Positions 51,043 through 61,393 of a DNA stretch of 64,000 nucleotides are shown piece after piece. The stretch's first letter is position 1; every line of letters starts with the position of its first letter. The translations under genes were made by a program, and so were the position numbers. Origin of the DNA: Stygiolobus caldivivus (GTDB taxonomy: Archaea; Thermoproteota; Thermoprotei_A; Sulfolobales; Sulfolobaceae); contig NZ_AP024597.1 of assembly GCF_019704315.1 (NCBI RefSeq), positions 1,426,001 to 1,490,000 on the forward strand, read 5' to 3'. A model generated the notes under the pieces. The model did not search any database. It had not been told where the DNA came from and saw only the letters and a program-made list of their open reading frames with translations.

Positions 51043-51054
51043 TTTTTTCTTTTT
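51043..51054 (+). terminator. T-rich terminator of the mini-gene
   Basis: TTTTTTCTTTTT directly follows the mini-gene. Runs of T on the coding strand end transcription in archaea. Confidence 0.6.
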
Positions 51055-51194
51055 GCGTTAAGCCAAGTTTTTTTATCCTACATTTGCCTTAATATCACCC
51101 TTATCGGGTGTAGTCGCTGTCCGGTAGGCCCACGGTATTAGGTTAAACAAGCGTTTAGGCGTTCCAAAGCGATTCTTAGAGGGGTGAAATAGGC

Positions 51195-52286
51195 TCATTT
51201 AACAGGTCGGAGTAGGCCCATACTCGCCGTACTTACCGCAGAAGTGGCGATTAGAGCTATTGCTAGGGAGACTTTCAGGGGAAAAGGCAATAACGTTATC
51301 AGGAAAGTCCCGAAACCTCCCCCTATAACCCTCCCTACCAACAGTGCAAAGTTGCTCCCCGTACCTCTTACTTCCGCGGGGTATAGCTCACTTAACCAGA
51401 CACCGAAGAAGGCGAAGAAAGCCGATGAAAAATAGACGGCTAAGGCAAATAAGTCCGATATGAGGAAGAGGAACGAAGACACTACGGCTAACACGCCGAA
51501 GAGGACTGCGGAAAACTTCCTGCCCTTAACGTCAGAAATAAAGCCGGAAAGGGCAAAGGACAGCGTAGCTATCACGTCTCCTACAGCTACTAACGTGTCG
51601 TCCCTGAGGATGGTGGGCATAAGCTCAAACGCGGGGATTATGAACAGGAAAGAGGTCAGAGAGGCTATTGAACTCACCACAGTTAACACTATCATCCTAC
51701 TCGAAAATATATCTGACAGTTTACTCTTGTTACCGTACTTCACCCGCTCTTCCGGAATAAACGGGTAAAAGACAAAGGAGAGTAAAGAGGCTAACCCGGC
51801 GATAAGGAATATGAGCAGGAAGTCACCCCCTACCAGCGTCGCGGTTATAGCGCCCAACAGTGCCCCTAAAGCGTAGAAGCCCTGCATCACCCCTCCCAGA
51901 AAACCGCGTAAATTAGAGAGCCTGAGCTCCGCTACTATCACGTAACTTATACCGTTTTCACCGTTTACGCCGAGCCCGATAACAAACCACAGTATATAAA
52001 GTTCTAATAGGTTGTGTACAAAGTAGACCAATATCTCAGGGAGTGCGAAGAGGAAGAAGGAGATTAGTAAGCTCTTTTTCCTCCCTATTATATCTGCGAG
52101 CCTACCGAATAAAAAGCCACCTATGCCCCCGCCTATCCACGACAGAGTTATCGCGAAGACCACGTTAGAGATACTTGTGGACAGGTAGTGCGCGAGTTGC
52201 GGGACTACAAAGGAAATGGTATACATCGCATAAGCTGAAAGTAAAAAGGGTATGAGGACTGAAATCGAGGAAAGAGACCTCGACAT
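51195..52286 (-). CDS. MFS transporter
   Basis: 363 residues, somewhat short for the 12-helix major facilitator superfamily, but the ends look natural. The loop 2-3 signature GRLADIIGRKKSL and a matching GFISDVKGRKFSA in the second half mark the two six-helix repeats. WLSELYPAEVRGTGSNF near helix 10-11 is typical of metabolite:H+ symporters. The substrate cannot be told. ATG 52286 lies about 25 bp after a TATA-like CTTTTTAATAAATAAG. Confidence 0.87.
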   Translation of the reverse strand: MSRSLSSISVLIPFLLSAYAMYTISFVVPQLAHYLSTSISNVVFAITLSWIGGGIGGFLFGRLADIIGRKKSLLISFFLFALPEILVYFVHNLLELYILWFVIGLGVNGENGISYVIVAELRLSNLRGFLGGVMQGFYALGALLGAITATLVGGDFLLIFLIAGLASLLSFVFYPFIPEERVKYGNKSKLSDIFSSRMIVLTVVSSIASLTSFLFIIPAFELMPTILRDDTLVAVGDVIATLSFALSGFISDVKGRKFSAVLFGVLAVVSSFLFLISDLFALAVYFSSAFFAFFGVWLSELYPAEVRGTGSNFALLVGRVIGGGFGTFLITLLPFPLKVSLAIALIATSAVSTASMGLLRPVK

Positions 52287-52726
52287 GATCTAACAAATAA
52301 CTTATTTATTAAAAAGTTTGATTTCGAACAATATCTACCCGCGGTTATATTAGAGAAAATAGAATAAAAAAAGAGAAAGACATAACACGCGGTGACTTTA
52401 ACGCCTTGACACGTTTCAGGTAGGTAAGACTGGTACCATTAGCCTTACGCCCGGACGGAGAGAGTAAATACACCGGTCACCAGCGGGGCAAGTACACATC
52501 TACTACATGTTGAGAGTGAGCAAAAGTAAAATAAAAAAAACACCTACGAGGCTGTAGCGTGGTTTTGCAACGCGATAGTTATACCTGACGGGGGGCTAAA
52601 CCTCTTAGGAGGTGACATACGCTGACACCCCTATAAACTCGGGTCTCTAACCGTGGGAGAGACCCACACCTACCTTCAAAATATACCGCAAGTCTAGCCG
52701 GTCATAAAAGGCTTAGGTAACTCCGC
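52287..52726. other. Intergenic region
   Basis: Apart from the MFS gene promoter at about 52305-52320, no gene, repeat or terminator is recognised. Confidence 0.5.
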
Positions 52727-53950
52727 CTACTCTTTTATTAGCCCCTTTAGGTCGTAACCCTCGTCTGTAAGTTTGTCCTTCATCCCCGATATCTCTACTT
52801 TCTTCTCGATCAGCTTGTTCAGGACCTCAAGCTCGCTGAAGTCCCTGTTTACCGCCAAGTACCCCTTCACCGTGCCGCCTTTAAGGTATATTACGTTAAA
52901 TGACGGGTTATCTAGGTTGAACTTCCCCCTTATTACATATTCGTCGTAGCCTGCCGTGTCCCCTGCCGACTCTATATGGAGGTCAAATATGTCAGACCAG
53001 ACTGACGAAACGAAGTTATATACCTCGTTTTTGCCCGCCATATTCCTAGCAGCTAACTTACCGGTATAGTCGGCGTTATTCCAGTGCTCGATCCTCTTCC
53101 TCCTTCCCTCAACCGGGTCGTAAATGTTAGCCACGTCTCCTGCAGCATATACACCACCCATGCTAGTCTCCAGCCTCTCGTCCACTACTATACCGTTATT
53201 CACGCTAATACCGCTCTTTTGTGCTAACTCTACATTAGGTACTATCCCCACGGCAATAAGTACTATATCTGCTCCGAGCCTTTTACCGCTGTTAGTGAGG
53301 ACATTAGAAACCCTGCCTTCACCTTGTATTTCCTTAACCCCTTCATTGAGGAGGAACTCCACCCCTTTCTTCTCGAAGTACTGTTGTATAAACTTAGAGA
53401 CCTTTTCGTCCACAAACGTGTTCCAAATATAAGGTTTTACCTCAATTACCCTAGCCTTCACTCCCAACATAGTCAGGCTGGAGGCTACTTCCATCCCTAT
53501 GAACCCCCCGCCTATGATTACCGCCTCCTTCCCTTTCGATATTTCAGCCTTAATTGAGTCGCAGTCGTCGAGGGTCCTCAGGTAATGGACGCCTTTAAGG
53601 CCTTCTCCGGGGAGCCCTAACTTCCTCGGCCTACCTCCGGTAGCTATTAGAGCCTTGTCGAACCTTACCGCAGTCCCGTCATCGAGGACCGCCTCGTTTT
53701 TCCCTATACTCTCTACGCTTTTCCCCAGAACTACCTTGAGGTTTTCCCTCTTGTAGAAGCTTTCGCTTTCAAAGAACAGTTTATCACGTCCCATTTCTCC
53801 CCTTAAGTAATACTTTGACAGTGGGGGCCTATCATATGGGTAGTACTTGTCGTTAGACACTAATGTTATTTTAGAATTAGGGTCGACGTTAATGAGCTCC
53901 TTTAACGCGTTATAGCCCGCTATTCCGCTACCTATAATCAGGTATTCCAT
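52727..53950 (-). CDS. FAD-dependent NAD(P)H oxidoreductase (ferredoxin/rubredoxin reductase type)
   Basis: 407 residues from ATG 53950; the upstream start at 53971 would lie in the promoter (TTTATATTTT at about 53974-53983). Two Rossmann motifs: [18 protein letters not shown] for FAD and [18 protein letters not shown] for NAD(P)H, with ATGGRPRKL and [11 protein letters not shown] binding FAD. The [13 protein letters not shown] segment is typical of ferredoxin reductases of oxygenase systems and of rubredoxin reductases. No redox Cys pair, so it is not a disulfide reductase. The electron acceptor is unknown and no oxygenase is adjacent. Confidence 0.88.
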   Translation of the reverse strand: MEYLIIGSGIAGYNALKELINVDPNSKITLVSNDKYYPYDRPPLSKYYLRGEMGRDKLFFESESFYKRENLKVVLGKSVESIGKNEAVLDDGTAVRFDKALIATGGRPRKLGLPGEGLKGVHYLRTLDDCDSIKAEISKGKEAVIIGGGFIGMEVASSLTMLGVKARVIEVKPYIWNTFVDEKVSKFIQQYFEKKGVEFLLNEGVKEIQGEGRVSNVLTNSGKRLGADIVLIAVGIVPNVELAQKSGISVNNGIVVDERLETSMGGVYAAGDVANIYDPVEGRRKRIEHWNNADYTGKLAARNMAGKNEVYNFVSSVWSDIFDLHIESAGDTAGYDEYVIRGKFNLDNPSFNVIYLKGGTVKGYLAVNRDFSELEVLNKLIEKKVEISGMKDKLTDEGYDLKGLIKE

Positions 53951-54439
53951 AGATAAATTCCGAAAAGACAAAATATAAAGGTGTGTTAGGATCTCGGCGT
54001 TAGAGACGTGATGACTTGGAGGTCGTCCACAGACCTATTACAATTTGTCTTATTGAGTTATTTATTAACAGTTAATTACACACGGGTAAAGTTAGTGCTG
54101 AAAAGCTTGAAGGGGTGTTAGCGGGTGGAGAGGGGGGATGAGGAGGGTAACTTCGATTAATAGGAGCTTAGCAAGTATTGGTTATCTATACATGGATTAT
54201 ACTAATCCTAAGGGAGTTATTCCAAATTTACAATAGGGAGCTGAGCATCAATAACCCAGCCTGAGCCCAGCCCGAGCTATTTAGCACTCCTTGAGGTGCC
54301 CGCTGAGGTACCTAACAGTACCCAAGAAATATATACGGTTGAAAATATATATTAAAAATTGTAAAAATTAAAAAAGAGTTGATATAATATATACTTGAGA
54401 GTAAAAATTTAAATACTAGAATTACTAAATTATGGCTAA
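53951..54439. promoter_or_regulatory. Divergent promoters for the oxidoreductase and ALDH genes
   Basis: The left end holds the oxidoreductase TATA element. The right end is very AT-rich (54330-54430), with ATTTAAATAC at about 54407-54416, 28 bp before ATG 54440. Between them no gene is seen. Confidence 0.6.
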
Positions 54440-55894
54440 ATGATAGAAAAAGGTGTCTTCATAGGGGGATACGTCGTCCCGCAGGACAGGGAGTTTTACG
54501 AAATCAGGAACCCCGCGGACTACAGGCAAGTGGTCTCAAAGTTCCCCATGCTTAGGAGAAGCGACGTGATAGAGGCCATAAAGGTCGCTAAGGAGACCTT
54601 TGAGAAGTGGAGGGAGACCACAGTCTATGAGAGGGCGAAGATACTGTTCAAGACGGCAGAGGTGTTAGAGAGCAGGAGCGAGGAGGTCGTCAAGACCATT
54701 ACTTTAGAAGAAGGGAAGACCCTACCAGAGAGCAGGTATGAAGTGGAGAGGATAGTAGTACTCCTGAGGTTCTACGGGGGGCTAATCCTCAACTCTTTGG
54801 GCAGGACGATCCCCTCAGGTACCAAGAACAGCTTTACCTTAACTATGAGGGAACCATTGGGAGTAGTAGGGCTAATAACTCCATGGAACTTCCCCTTCCT
54901 CCTCCCCTCATGGAAGGTCATCCCGGCCATAGCTACCGGGAACACGGTAGTCCTCAAACCCGCCAGTATTACACCAAACTCCGCTTTGGAAATAGTTAAG
55001 GCGTTTCACGACGCCGGAGTACCGCCCGGGGTAATAAATATGGTGACCGGGTCGGGGAAGGAAGTAGGGGACGAGATAGTCACCAATAAGGACGTCTCAG
55101 CAATATCGTTCACGGGGTCGCTGGAGGTGGGCAAAGAGATAAACGGGAGGGTGGGGAACAGGTTTGTAAGGGTACAGTTAGAACTAGGTGGTAAGAACGC
55201 TACAGTGCTGACAGATAAGGGGGACATCGACATGGCGATAAAGCACGTGACCGCGTCCACAGTGAGGAATGCAGGACAAATTTGTTTAGCCACTTCAAGG
55301 TTCCTAGTCCCCAAAAAGCTCCATGACAAGGTATTGGACGCGTTGACCGAGAGGTTTAAGAAGGTAGTGGTAGGCAACGGGATGAAACAAGGGGTAGAAA
55401 TGGGGCCCGTGTCGAGCAGGGAGCAGTACGAGAAGGTACTGAATTACATAGAGATAGGGAAAAGCGAAGGTGCCAGGCTGGTCTATGGGGGAGAGCCCGT
55501 AAAAGGTAGTGACGAATACGATTACGGCTATTTCATCAGGCCCACAATATTTGATAAGGTAACTGAGGACATGAGGATCGCTAAGGAAGAGATCTTCGGG
55601 CCAGTCCTCTCAGTAATGGAATACGAAGACCTAGATGAGGCTATAGAGATCGTGAACTCTACGGAGTACGGCCTTACAGCGGAGATAATCAGTAACGATA
55701 TAAGTGAGGTCATGGAGTTCAGCCAAAAGGTCGAGGTAGGGAACGTGAAGGTAAACAGGCCTACCATTGAACTGGACCAGTGGGTGCCCTACGGGGGTTT
55801 TAAGGGGTCGGGTAACGATATATATAAGGAACTCGGGGAGGAGGCTATACAGTTCTATACGAGGACAAAGGTGGTGTATTTCCACTACCCGTGA
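54440..55894 (+). CDS. Aldehyde dehydrogenase
   Basis: 484 residues, ALDH superfamily. Motifs: TPWNFPFLLPSWKVIPAIA, FTGSLEVGK, ELGGKNATVL (Glu base), NAGQICLATSRF (catalytic Cys) and EIFGPVLSV. It shares the overall pattern with the enzyme at 32980 but differs widely, so it is a separate paralog, perhaps for glyceraldehyde or a semialdehyde. ATG 54440 is chosen because the ATG at 54432 meets a stop after three codons. The nearby transporter at 57162 suggests sugar use, weakly. Confidence 0.88.
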   Translation: MIEKGVFIGGYVVPQDREFYEIRNPADYRQVVSKFPMLRRSDVIEAIKVAKETFEKWRETTVYERAKILFKTAEVLESRSEEVVKTITLEEGKTLPESRYEVERIVVLLRFYGGLILNSLGRTIPSGTKNSFTLTMREPLGVVGLITPWNFPFLLPSWKVIPAIATGNTVVLKPASITPNSALEIVKAFHDAGVPPGVINMVTGSGKEVGDEIVTNKDVSAISFTGSLEVGKEINGRVGNRFVRVQLELGGKNATVLTDKGDIDMAIKHVTASTVRNAGQICLATSRFLVPKKLHDKVLDALTERFKKVVVGNGMKQGVEMGPVSSREQYEKVLNYIEIGKSEGARLVYGGEPVKGSDEYDYGYFIRPTIFDKVTEDMRIAKEEIFGPVLSVMEYEDLDEAIEIVNSTEYGLTAEIISNDISEVMEFSQKVEVGNVKVNRPTIELDQWVPYGGFKGSGNDIYKELGEEAIQFYTRTKVVYFHYP

Positions 55895-57161
55895 CCTTTA
55901 AAGGGATCAGTAGTCCGGGCCCTCATATCGTTGGTCGTATAGCGTTTAGAGTTTACCTTCAAATTAAAGTTTTTGACGTTCTATAGTTATTAAATATGAA
56001 CAAAATCAGCGACCGTACCGTTAGACAGTACCCATGGTAGGTGCTTTAGCCGGTGTACTGCAGAGTACATAAGCCCGGAGCGGACATCGTAGGTGTAGCG
56101 GTTTTTGGAAAATTACCTTAGCCTCCACCCTGTCTTTGAAGGGCTGTGACGCTTATCGTCAGACAGTTGACGGGTTTACTCAGGCAATACGTGGTTGCCT
56201 TAATAATTTTCCCGGGGATTTACCTCGCTAAAGTTAGGTGACTGGGGAGAAAAGCCCCGCCTTTCCTTTTTTTTTTTTTACCCTATACATTTCGTGCACA
56301 CCTTTACCAATTTTGGTGACGTGAATGACGGCCCCACAAGATGGTCGAAGGCTTAACGGGACTGTGAGATGTAGACCGCTATCTCTCTTTTACAAGGCCC
56401 GAGGCGTTCTATGATGAGCTACTTTCAACGTGTACCCCATTCTACCGTCCGCCGACACGACCCCAGCCTATTGGTCGGGGCGGTGAGCCATCTGGAAAGG
56501 GGAACCCCCGGAAAAGGGGAACCGGTGTCCTTCTACCGTATTATTTAACGTGCACGGTCATAGTTTGTGACTATTTTATGGTAGCAGTGGTACGGAGTCT
56601 CCTTACACACAGTAAAAGTCCCGCTACATATGAACACGATCTTCACTTAACTGTAAGCAGGTACCGGACGAGTCCCTCTTAGTCCTAGGACTGTACTTGC
56701 TAGGGCCAGTTTTAGGTGTCCCTATCACATGTCCACTTAACGCTCTATAAACTGTTAAGCACCTGATGACGGCGAGCCATAACTTGTCCGAACTAAAGGG
56801 CAATGTCGATCCCCATACTCAGCGAATTTTTTAGCCCTACACAAATGCACCGTTGCCCTTGATTAACCGACCGGGTATAAATAACGTGTCCTCACACAGA
56901 TAAACCCAGAAGACTTCCCTAATAGCTGAAGAGCAGTCCCGAGGAGTTAATTACTGTCACCACGTATAAACGAGTCAGCGTAAAAATGAGTGGCTCTCTT
57001 AAAGATTACACAACAACCTTTAACTAGACCTACCAAGGTGAGTCCGGATTTAAACTTTTCAAAATGATTAAAACATGTACTCAAAAATTATTATATTCAC
57101 TTATTTCGTTTATACGGTTTATATTTACTAGAAAGGTTTAAGTAAGATAACTCACATAGTT
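55895..57161. other. 1.27-kb intergenic region
   Basis: No gene is supported. A long T run occurs at about 56267-56279 and a family C core at 56828-56882. The promoter for the next gene is at about 57115-57140 (TTTATATTTA). Confidence 0.5.
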
Positions 57162-58625
57162 GTGGAAAGGTGGCTTTTTGTGGCTGAAAGTAAAAAGATC
57201 CACACAAATATACCTTTCAGGCTGGACAGGCTACCGTGGTCTCCTTGGCACGTTTTAGTGGTCATATCATTGGGGATTACTTGGATCCTTGACGGGTTAG
57301 AGGTCACAATAGTAGGGGTAATAGGGGACGTCTTAGAGAGCCCCAAGACCTTAGCGCTCTCCAGCTTCGAGGTGGGCTTCTTAGGGACAGCGTACCTGAT
57401 AGGGGCGGTAATAGGCGCGATATTCTTCTCTTACCTAACAGACAGATACGGCAGGAAAAAGCTCTTCATGATAACCTTAGCTACGTATATCGGGGGTACC
57501 GTAGCGTCCGCGTTTTCGTGGAACTTCGCGTCAATAGCCCTCTTCAGGACTATCACAGGGCTCGGAATAGGAGGGGAGTACTCAGCAATTAACTCCGCTA
57601 TAGACGAACTGATCCCGGCCAGAGTTAGGGGCCATGTAGACCTGGCTATAAACGGTAGCTGGTGGGTAGGGACTATCGTAGGGTCAATACTTTCAATATA
57701 CTTACTGAACCCGCATATATTCCCCATAGACGTGGGCTGGAGGTTAGCGTTCTTCGTGGGAGCATCACTGGCGTTTGCAGTCCTCTTGATCAGGAGATAC
57801 TTACCGGAAAGCCCCAGGTGGTTACTAGTCCACGGTAGGGAGGAAGAAGCTGAAGCCGTAGTTTCGGAGATAGAGAATAAGGTAAGGGACCAGACGGGCA
57901 AGGAGCTAGAAGAGCCGAGGAAGTACTTAGTAATTACACCGCGAGAGTCCATAGGTTTCGGAGACGTAGTGAACACAGTCTTTAAGAAGTACCCTACGAG
58001 GACGGTATTGGGCCTGTGGTTGATGGCCGGACAAGCGTTCTTATACAACGCCATATTCTTCACTTACTCACTGATACTGGGGAAGTTCTACGGTATCCCA
58101 GCAGACCAAATAGGGTTGTATATATTCCCGTTCGCTATAGGTAACTTCTTCGGCCCCCTGCTATTAGGCAGGCTATTCGATACCTTCGGCAGAAAAGCGA
58201 TGATATCACTGACCTATATACTGTCCGGGGCACTACTTGCGGTCACTGGCTACCTCTTCTATCTGGGGGTACTTAGTGCGTTAACGCAAACCATCGCTTG
58301 GGTAGTAATATTCTTCTTTGCCTCTGCCGGTGCCAGCTCGGCTTACCTTACAGTGAGCGAGGTGTTCCCTCTGGAAATAAGGGCGATGGCGATAGCCGTG
58401 TTCTACGCCATAGGTACCGGGATCGGTGGGGTCATGGCACCCGCGATATTCGGAGCCCTAATAGGGTCAGGGTTAAGGATAAACTTGTTCTACGGGTACT
58501 TACTCGGGGCCGCACTGATGGCGGTAGCCGGCGTAGTGGAAGTCCTGTACGGTGTAAATGCGGAAAGGAAGAGCTTGGAAGAAATAGCTAAGCCTCTGAC
58601 AGAAGTGGAGGAAATCAGGGAGTAA
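57162..58625 (+). CDS. MFS sugar-porter-type transporter
   Basis: 487 residues, 12 predicted helices. Family signatures: DRYGRKKLFM after helix 2, GLGIGGEYSAINSAIDELIPARVRG between helices 4 and 6, PESPRWLLVHGREEEA after helix 6, and RLFDTFGRKAM in the second half. These match the sugar porter and related metabolite:H+ symporter families. It starts with GTG 57162; GTG 57180 is an alternative. Likely imports a sugar or organic acid. Confidence 0.88.
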   Translation: MERWLFVAESKKIHTNIPFRLDRLPWSPWHVLVVISLGITWILDGLEVTIVGVIGDVLESPKTLALSSFEVGFLGTAYLIGAVIGAIFFSYLTDRYGRKKLFMITLATYIGGTVASAFSWNFASIALFRTITGLGIGGEYSAINSAIDELIPARVRGHVDLAINGSWWVGTIVGSILSIYLLNPHIFPIDVGWRLAFFVGASLAFAVLLIRRYLPESPRWLLVHGREEEAEAVVSEIENKVRDQTGKELEEPRKYLVITPRESIGFGDVVNTVFKKYPTRTVLGLWLMAGQAFLYNAIFFTYSLILGKFYGIPADQIGLYIFPFAIGNFFGPLLLGRLFDTFGRKAMISLTYILSGALLAVTGYLFYLGVLSALTQTIAWVVIFFFASAGASSAYLTVSEVFPLEIRAMAIAVFYAIGTGIGGVMAPAIFGALIGSGLRINLFYGYLLGAALMAVAGVVEVLYGVNAERKSLEEIAKPLTEVEEIRE

Positions 58626-58991
58626 ATAACAGACACGGAAAATAACCGCCTGCTTCCCTCTTCTCTTTTTCTCTTTTCTTTTTTATATCCTAACGGTTCG
58701 GCAACTCCTCATAATCGTTTTCAGCCCTAAGTATAAGCTCTTTTAAGGTCCTCACTACTTCAGGGAATCCCCCTTAAAACTCGGGGGTAAATCATGACCG
58801 ATTAAATACTTTGATCTCTCGACTAAGCCCAATACGCTTGTCCCGCCTTCTGATGTCCTATAACGCTTAAGCCTATACGTGGACTACTACCGTTACCTAA
58901 GTCATGATCCATCGCAGTGATGCTACTCATTGTAGTGCCTCTAACCTTCTAAAAATTTATAAAGGTTAGCTCTAATGTAGTGTGACCTACT
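58626..58991. other. Intergenic region
   Basis: T-rich TTCCCTCTTCTCTTTTTCTC and TTTTCTTTTT at about 58653-58685 is a likely terminator for the transporter. TATA-like ATTTATAAAGG at about 58956-58966 serves the next gene. Confidence 0.6.
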
Positions 58992-59960
58992 ATGAGGAGG
59001 ACAAAACTGGGCTATTCCTGTTATCCCTCTATTTTAAAAATACTTGTAGATATATTTGGTGGGAAGCCCTTGTTAGTGAAGGTAATACCGGTAATAGGCG
59101 CCTTAGCGGTAATTCTGGGTATTGTGTTTGCGGTTCCCTATTTCACTACGACACAAAACACTGCGAGTCACCCGCCGACAAGTGTAATACAGACTACCAG
59201 TCCCCTGAGCAGTATAACGACGAGTGCTTCACAAGTGAACAGTACGACCTCTCGAGCTACACAGACCGAGACTACCACCGTGACATACACGACTACACAG
59301 ACCATTACGACTGAGACATACACGACTACACAGACCACGACTACCACAGAGACCACGACAGAGTCGACCGTTACTCAGACCACATCAGCTACCGCGTCAG
59401 GTGTACCGTTCTGTATTATAACTCCGTCCCAAGTCAGCGGTACCCTAGGCGGGGAGTGGGGTGTAGTGGACGACCTGAGCTTTGCGATAGTGAACAACAG
59501 CATCTACGTAGTGTCAGATAACGGGTCCTTAGTTAAGGCGAACCAGAACACGTCGTTTACTATAGGCTTCTTAATCTTTCTCGCGCTCGGAGAACACGTC
59601 CAAGGGCTTTCAAACGGGACTATAGAGTTGCTCTATAATAACGCTACTAACGGGGCCGTAAGCTTGGGCGGGTTTGAGTTCAATTACCGTAACGTGGGCT
59701 ATGCACAAGGCGCGTTTATGGGGTTGGAAGACCAGGCGTCTACAGAACCGGGTTTCGAGAACGTATCACCAAACGAATTCTTATTTTACAACTATAACTT
59801 GTCTACTGCACACAGTATGGTGGTCTCAGAGGGTAAGATAGTAGAAGACGCGTCTATAATAGTGAAGTGGGACAGTAGTACGATCAATGAAGTCATAGTA
59901 TTTGGTAACTCCACAGTCGCTGCTGACCAGCTGGTAACCTTGGTAAACTCAATACCTTAG
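58992..59960 (+). CDS. Membrane-anchored protein with Thr-rich stalk
   Basis: 322 residues; no family recognised. N-terminal membrane anchor at about 28-50 (VKVIPVIGALAVILGIVFAVPYF), then a stalk of about 80 residues dominated by Thr with TTTQT/TTET repeats, then a C-terminal exterior domain of about 185 residues with some eight N-glycosylation sequons. The stalk resembles archaeal pilin-like or binding-protein linkers. It faces outward, with the domain held off the S-layer. The TATA element about 30 bp upstream supports ATG 58992. Confidence 0.75.
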   Translation: MRRTKLGYSCYPSILKILVDIFGGKPLLVKVIPVIGALAVILGIVFAVPYFTTTQNTASHPPTSVIQTTSPLSSITTSASQVNSTTSRATQTETTTVTYTTTQTITTETYTTTQTTTTTETTTESTVTQTTSATASGVPFCIITPSQVSGTLGGEWGVVDDLSFAIVNNSIYVVSDNGSLVKANQNTSFTIGFLIFLALGEHVQGLSNGTIELLYNNATNGAVSLGGFEFNYRNVGYAQGAFMGLEDQASTEPGFENVSPNEFLFYNYNLSTAHSMVVSEGKIVEDASIIVKWDSSTINEVIVFGNSTVAADQLVTLVNSIP

Positions 59961-61393
59961 GCCCCTTGTAGTGAGGTGCCGTTAGTAGTAGTCTCAGATA
60001 ACTAAGTTTTGCTGAATCCTTCAATTTTCTAAGATGATAAGCTCGTTAAACTTTTTTAAGTTCAAAATCAGGCGTTGACTTAAAAGCAAGTTCCACGTTA
60101 ACTCAGATAAAAATCGAACTAGTCCGCAAAGCAATAACTAAGAAAATTTTTTATTATATACTCCATGACATAAAAGGGACGATCGATAGACCTTGTCACC
60201 GGACGCGGTGTATTTTCCTCGAAAAAGACGGGACGTTACGGAGGTTTATCAACCTCCTGCTCCGAAATGCCTCGAGCGTTAGTACTACGATATAGGGAAC
60301 CGAGAAACGCCTCGTAGCTCAATGGGACCCAGAGCTCTGGGGTCTAGGCATGAATTCAATGAAGATGACGGAGCTCATATCCCCTCTTTAAGTCCCCTAC
60401 ATGTCCCGTCTATATACCCCTTATAACTGTAACATTAGATAAAGACTCCAGCGGAGAGTCTCTCGCCTTAAACTCCCTCGCTCTTGCAGATCGGAGGGCA
60501 AGTCAGTTGTGCCAAAGTATAAGTGAGACCGTCCCCCTTCCCCCATTTTGGGGACGTTATGAAAAACTGTGTACTACCAAACAATAGGGTAGCTGACCGT
60601 TATGGAAGTGGGGTACATACGGGTAGCTAAGACGTACTTTAAGCTAACCTGATTGTTATTATTTTTATTATTGTTTAATTAAAATTTACAATCAACACGG
60701 TGATAACAATTACATATCTTGGTAAAAAAATATTGAGGGGATTTATTTAAAGATTGGACAGTAAAGAAACTATATAGCTAGAAAGTCTCTTTTTTCTATA
60801 TCACTAATATAAAAATTAATAATAATGAAACATTACAGAGCTCATATTTGACCCGTATATAGTCACACCTCTTTTTAACTGCATAACATGAATACAAATT
60901 CTAATGGTTAGGGACAATAGGTGCATGTAACCGGCACCAACTAAAATAAGTCCCGCATTATCAAGGGGTTTACGCATATCAAGAAAAACTATTACTACCC
61001 AATATTGAACCGTCATACAAAGGTGTTAGTCCAATCGTAGTACTTTACAGAAAATTGTTATTAACCCCAGAAGAGATATGGGAGAAAACTACCCCCGGCA
61101 ACCCTTTAATTCTACGAGGACCGTACCAAGGGCAATCTACATCAGTACTTGCTGAAAAATAAAGTTATTACTTCTCACCATCACTCACCTTAAGTTGGAG
61201 ATAATAGTTAGGAAATGGGTGTCTTAACATCATTATCAGGACCGGTTTACTTAAATAGGGAAGACGCTAAAAAGCCCCTACTTTGCCCTGGGTACACACC
61301 CTATCGTAGAGGAAAATTTAGACAAGGAAAGGTTCAACACAGGTTTTGGACACAGCTTTCAGAGACCTTATAGAAGAAAAAGATTAGACCCCC
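59961..61393. other. 1.4-kb intergenic region
   Basis: It holds the right arm of the long inverted repeat (60003-60131) and a very AT-rich block at about 60640-60840. A 66-codon hydrophobic ORF on the minus strand (61016-60816) has no promoter and is not called. Confidence 0.5.
60003..60131 (-). repeat. Long inverted repeat, right arm
   Basis: Reverse complement of 35429-35557 over about 125 bp with few mismatches; shared blocks include CAAAATCAGGCGTTGACTTA and AGTTCCACGTTAACTCAGAT. Confidence 0.9.

Noticed and set aside
60816-61016. 66-residue hydrophobic ORF on the minus strand
   Set aside because: No TATA element at the right distance, AT-rich surroundings, and no recognised family.
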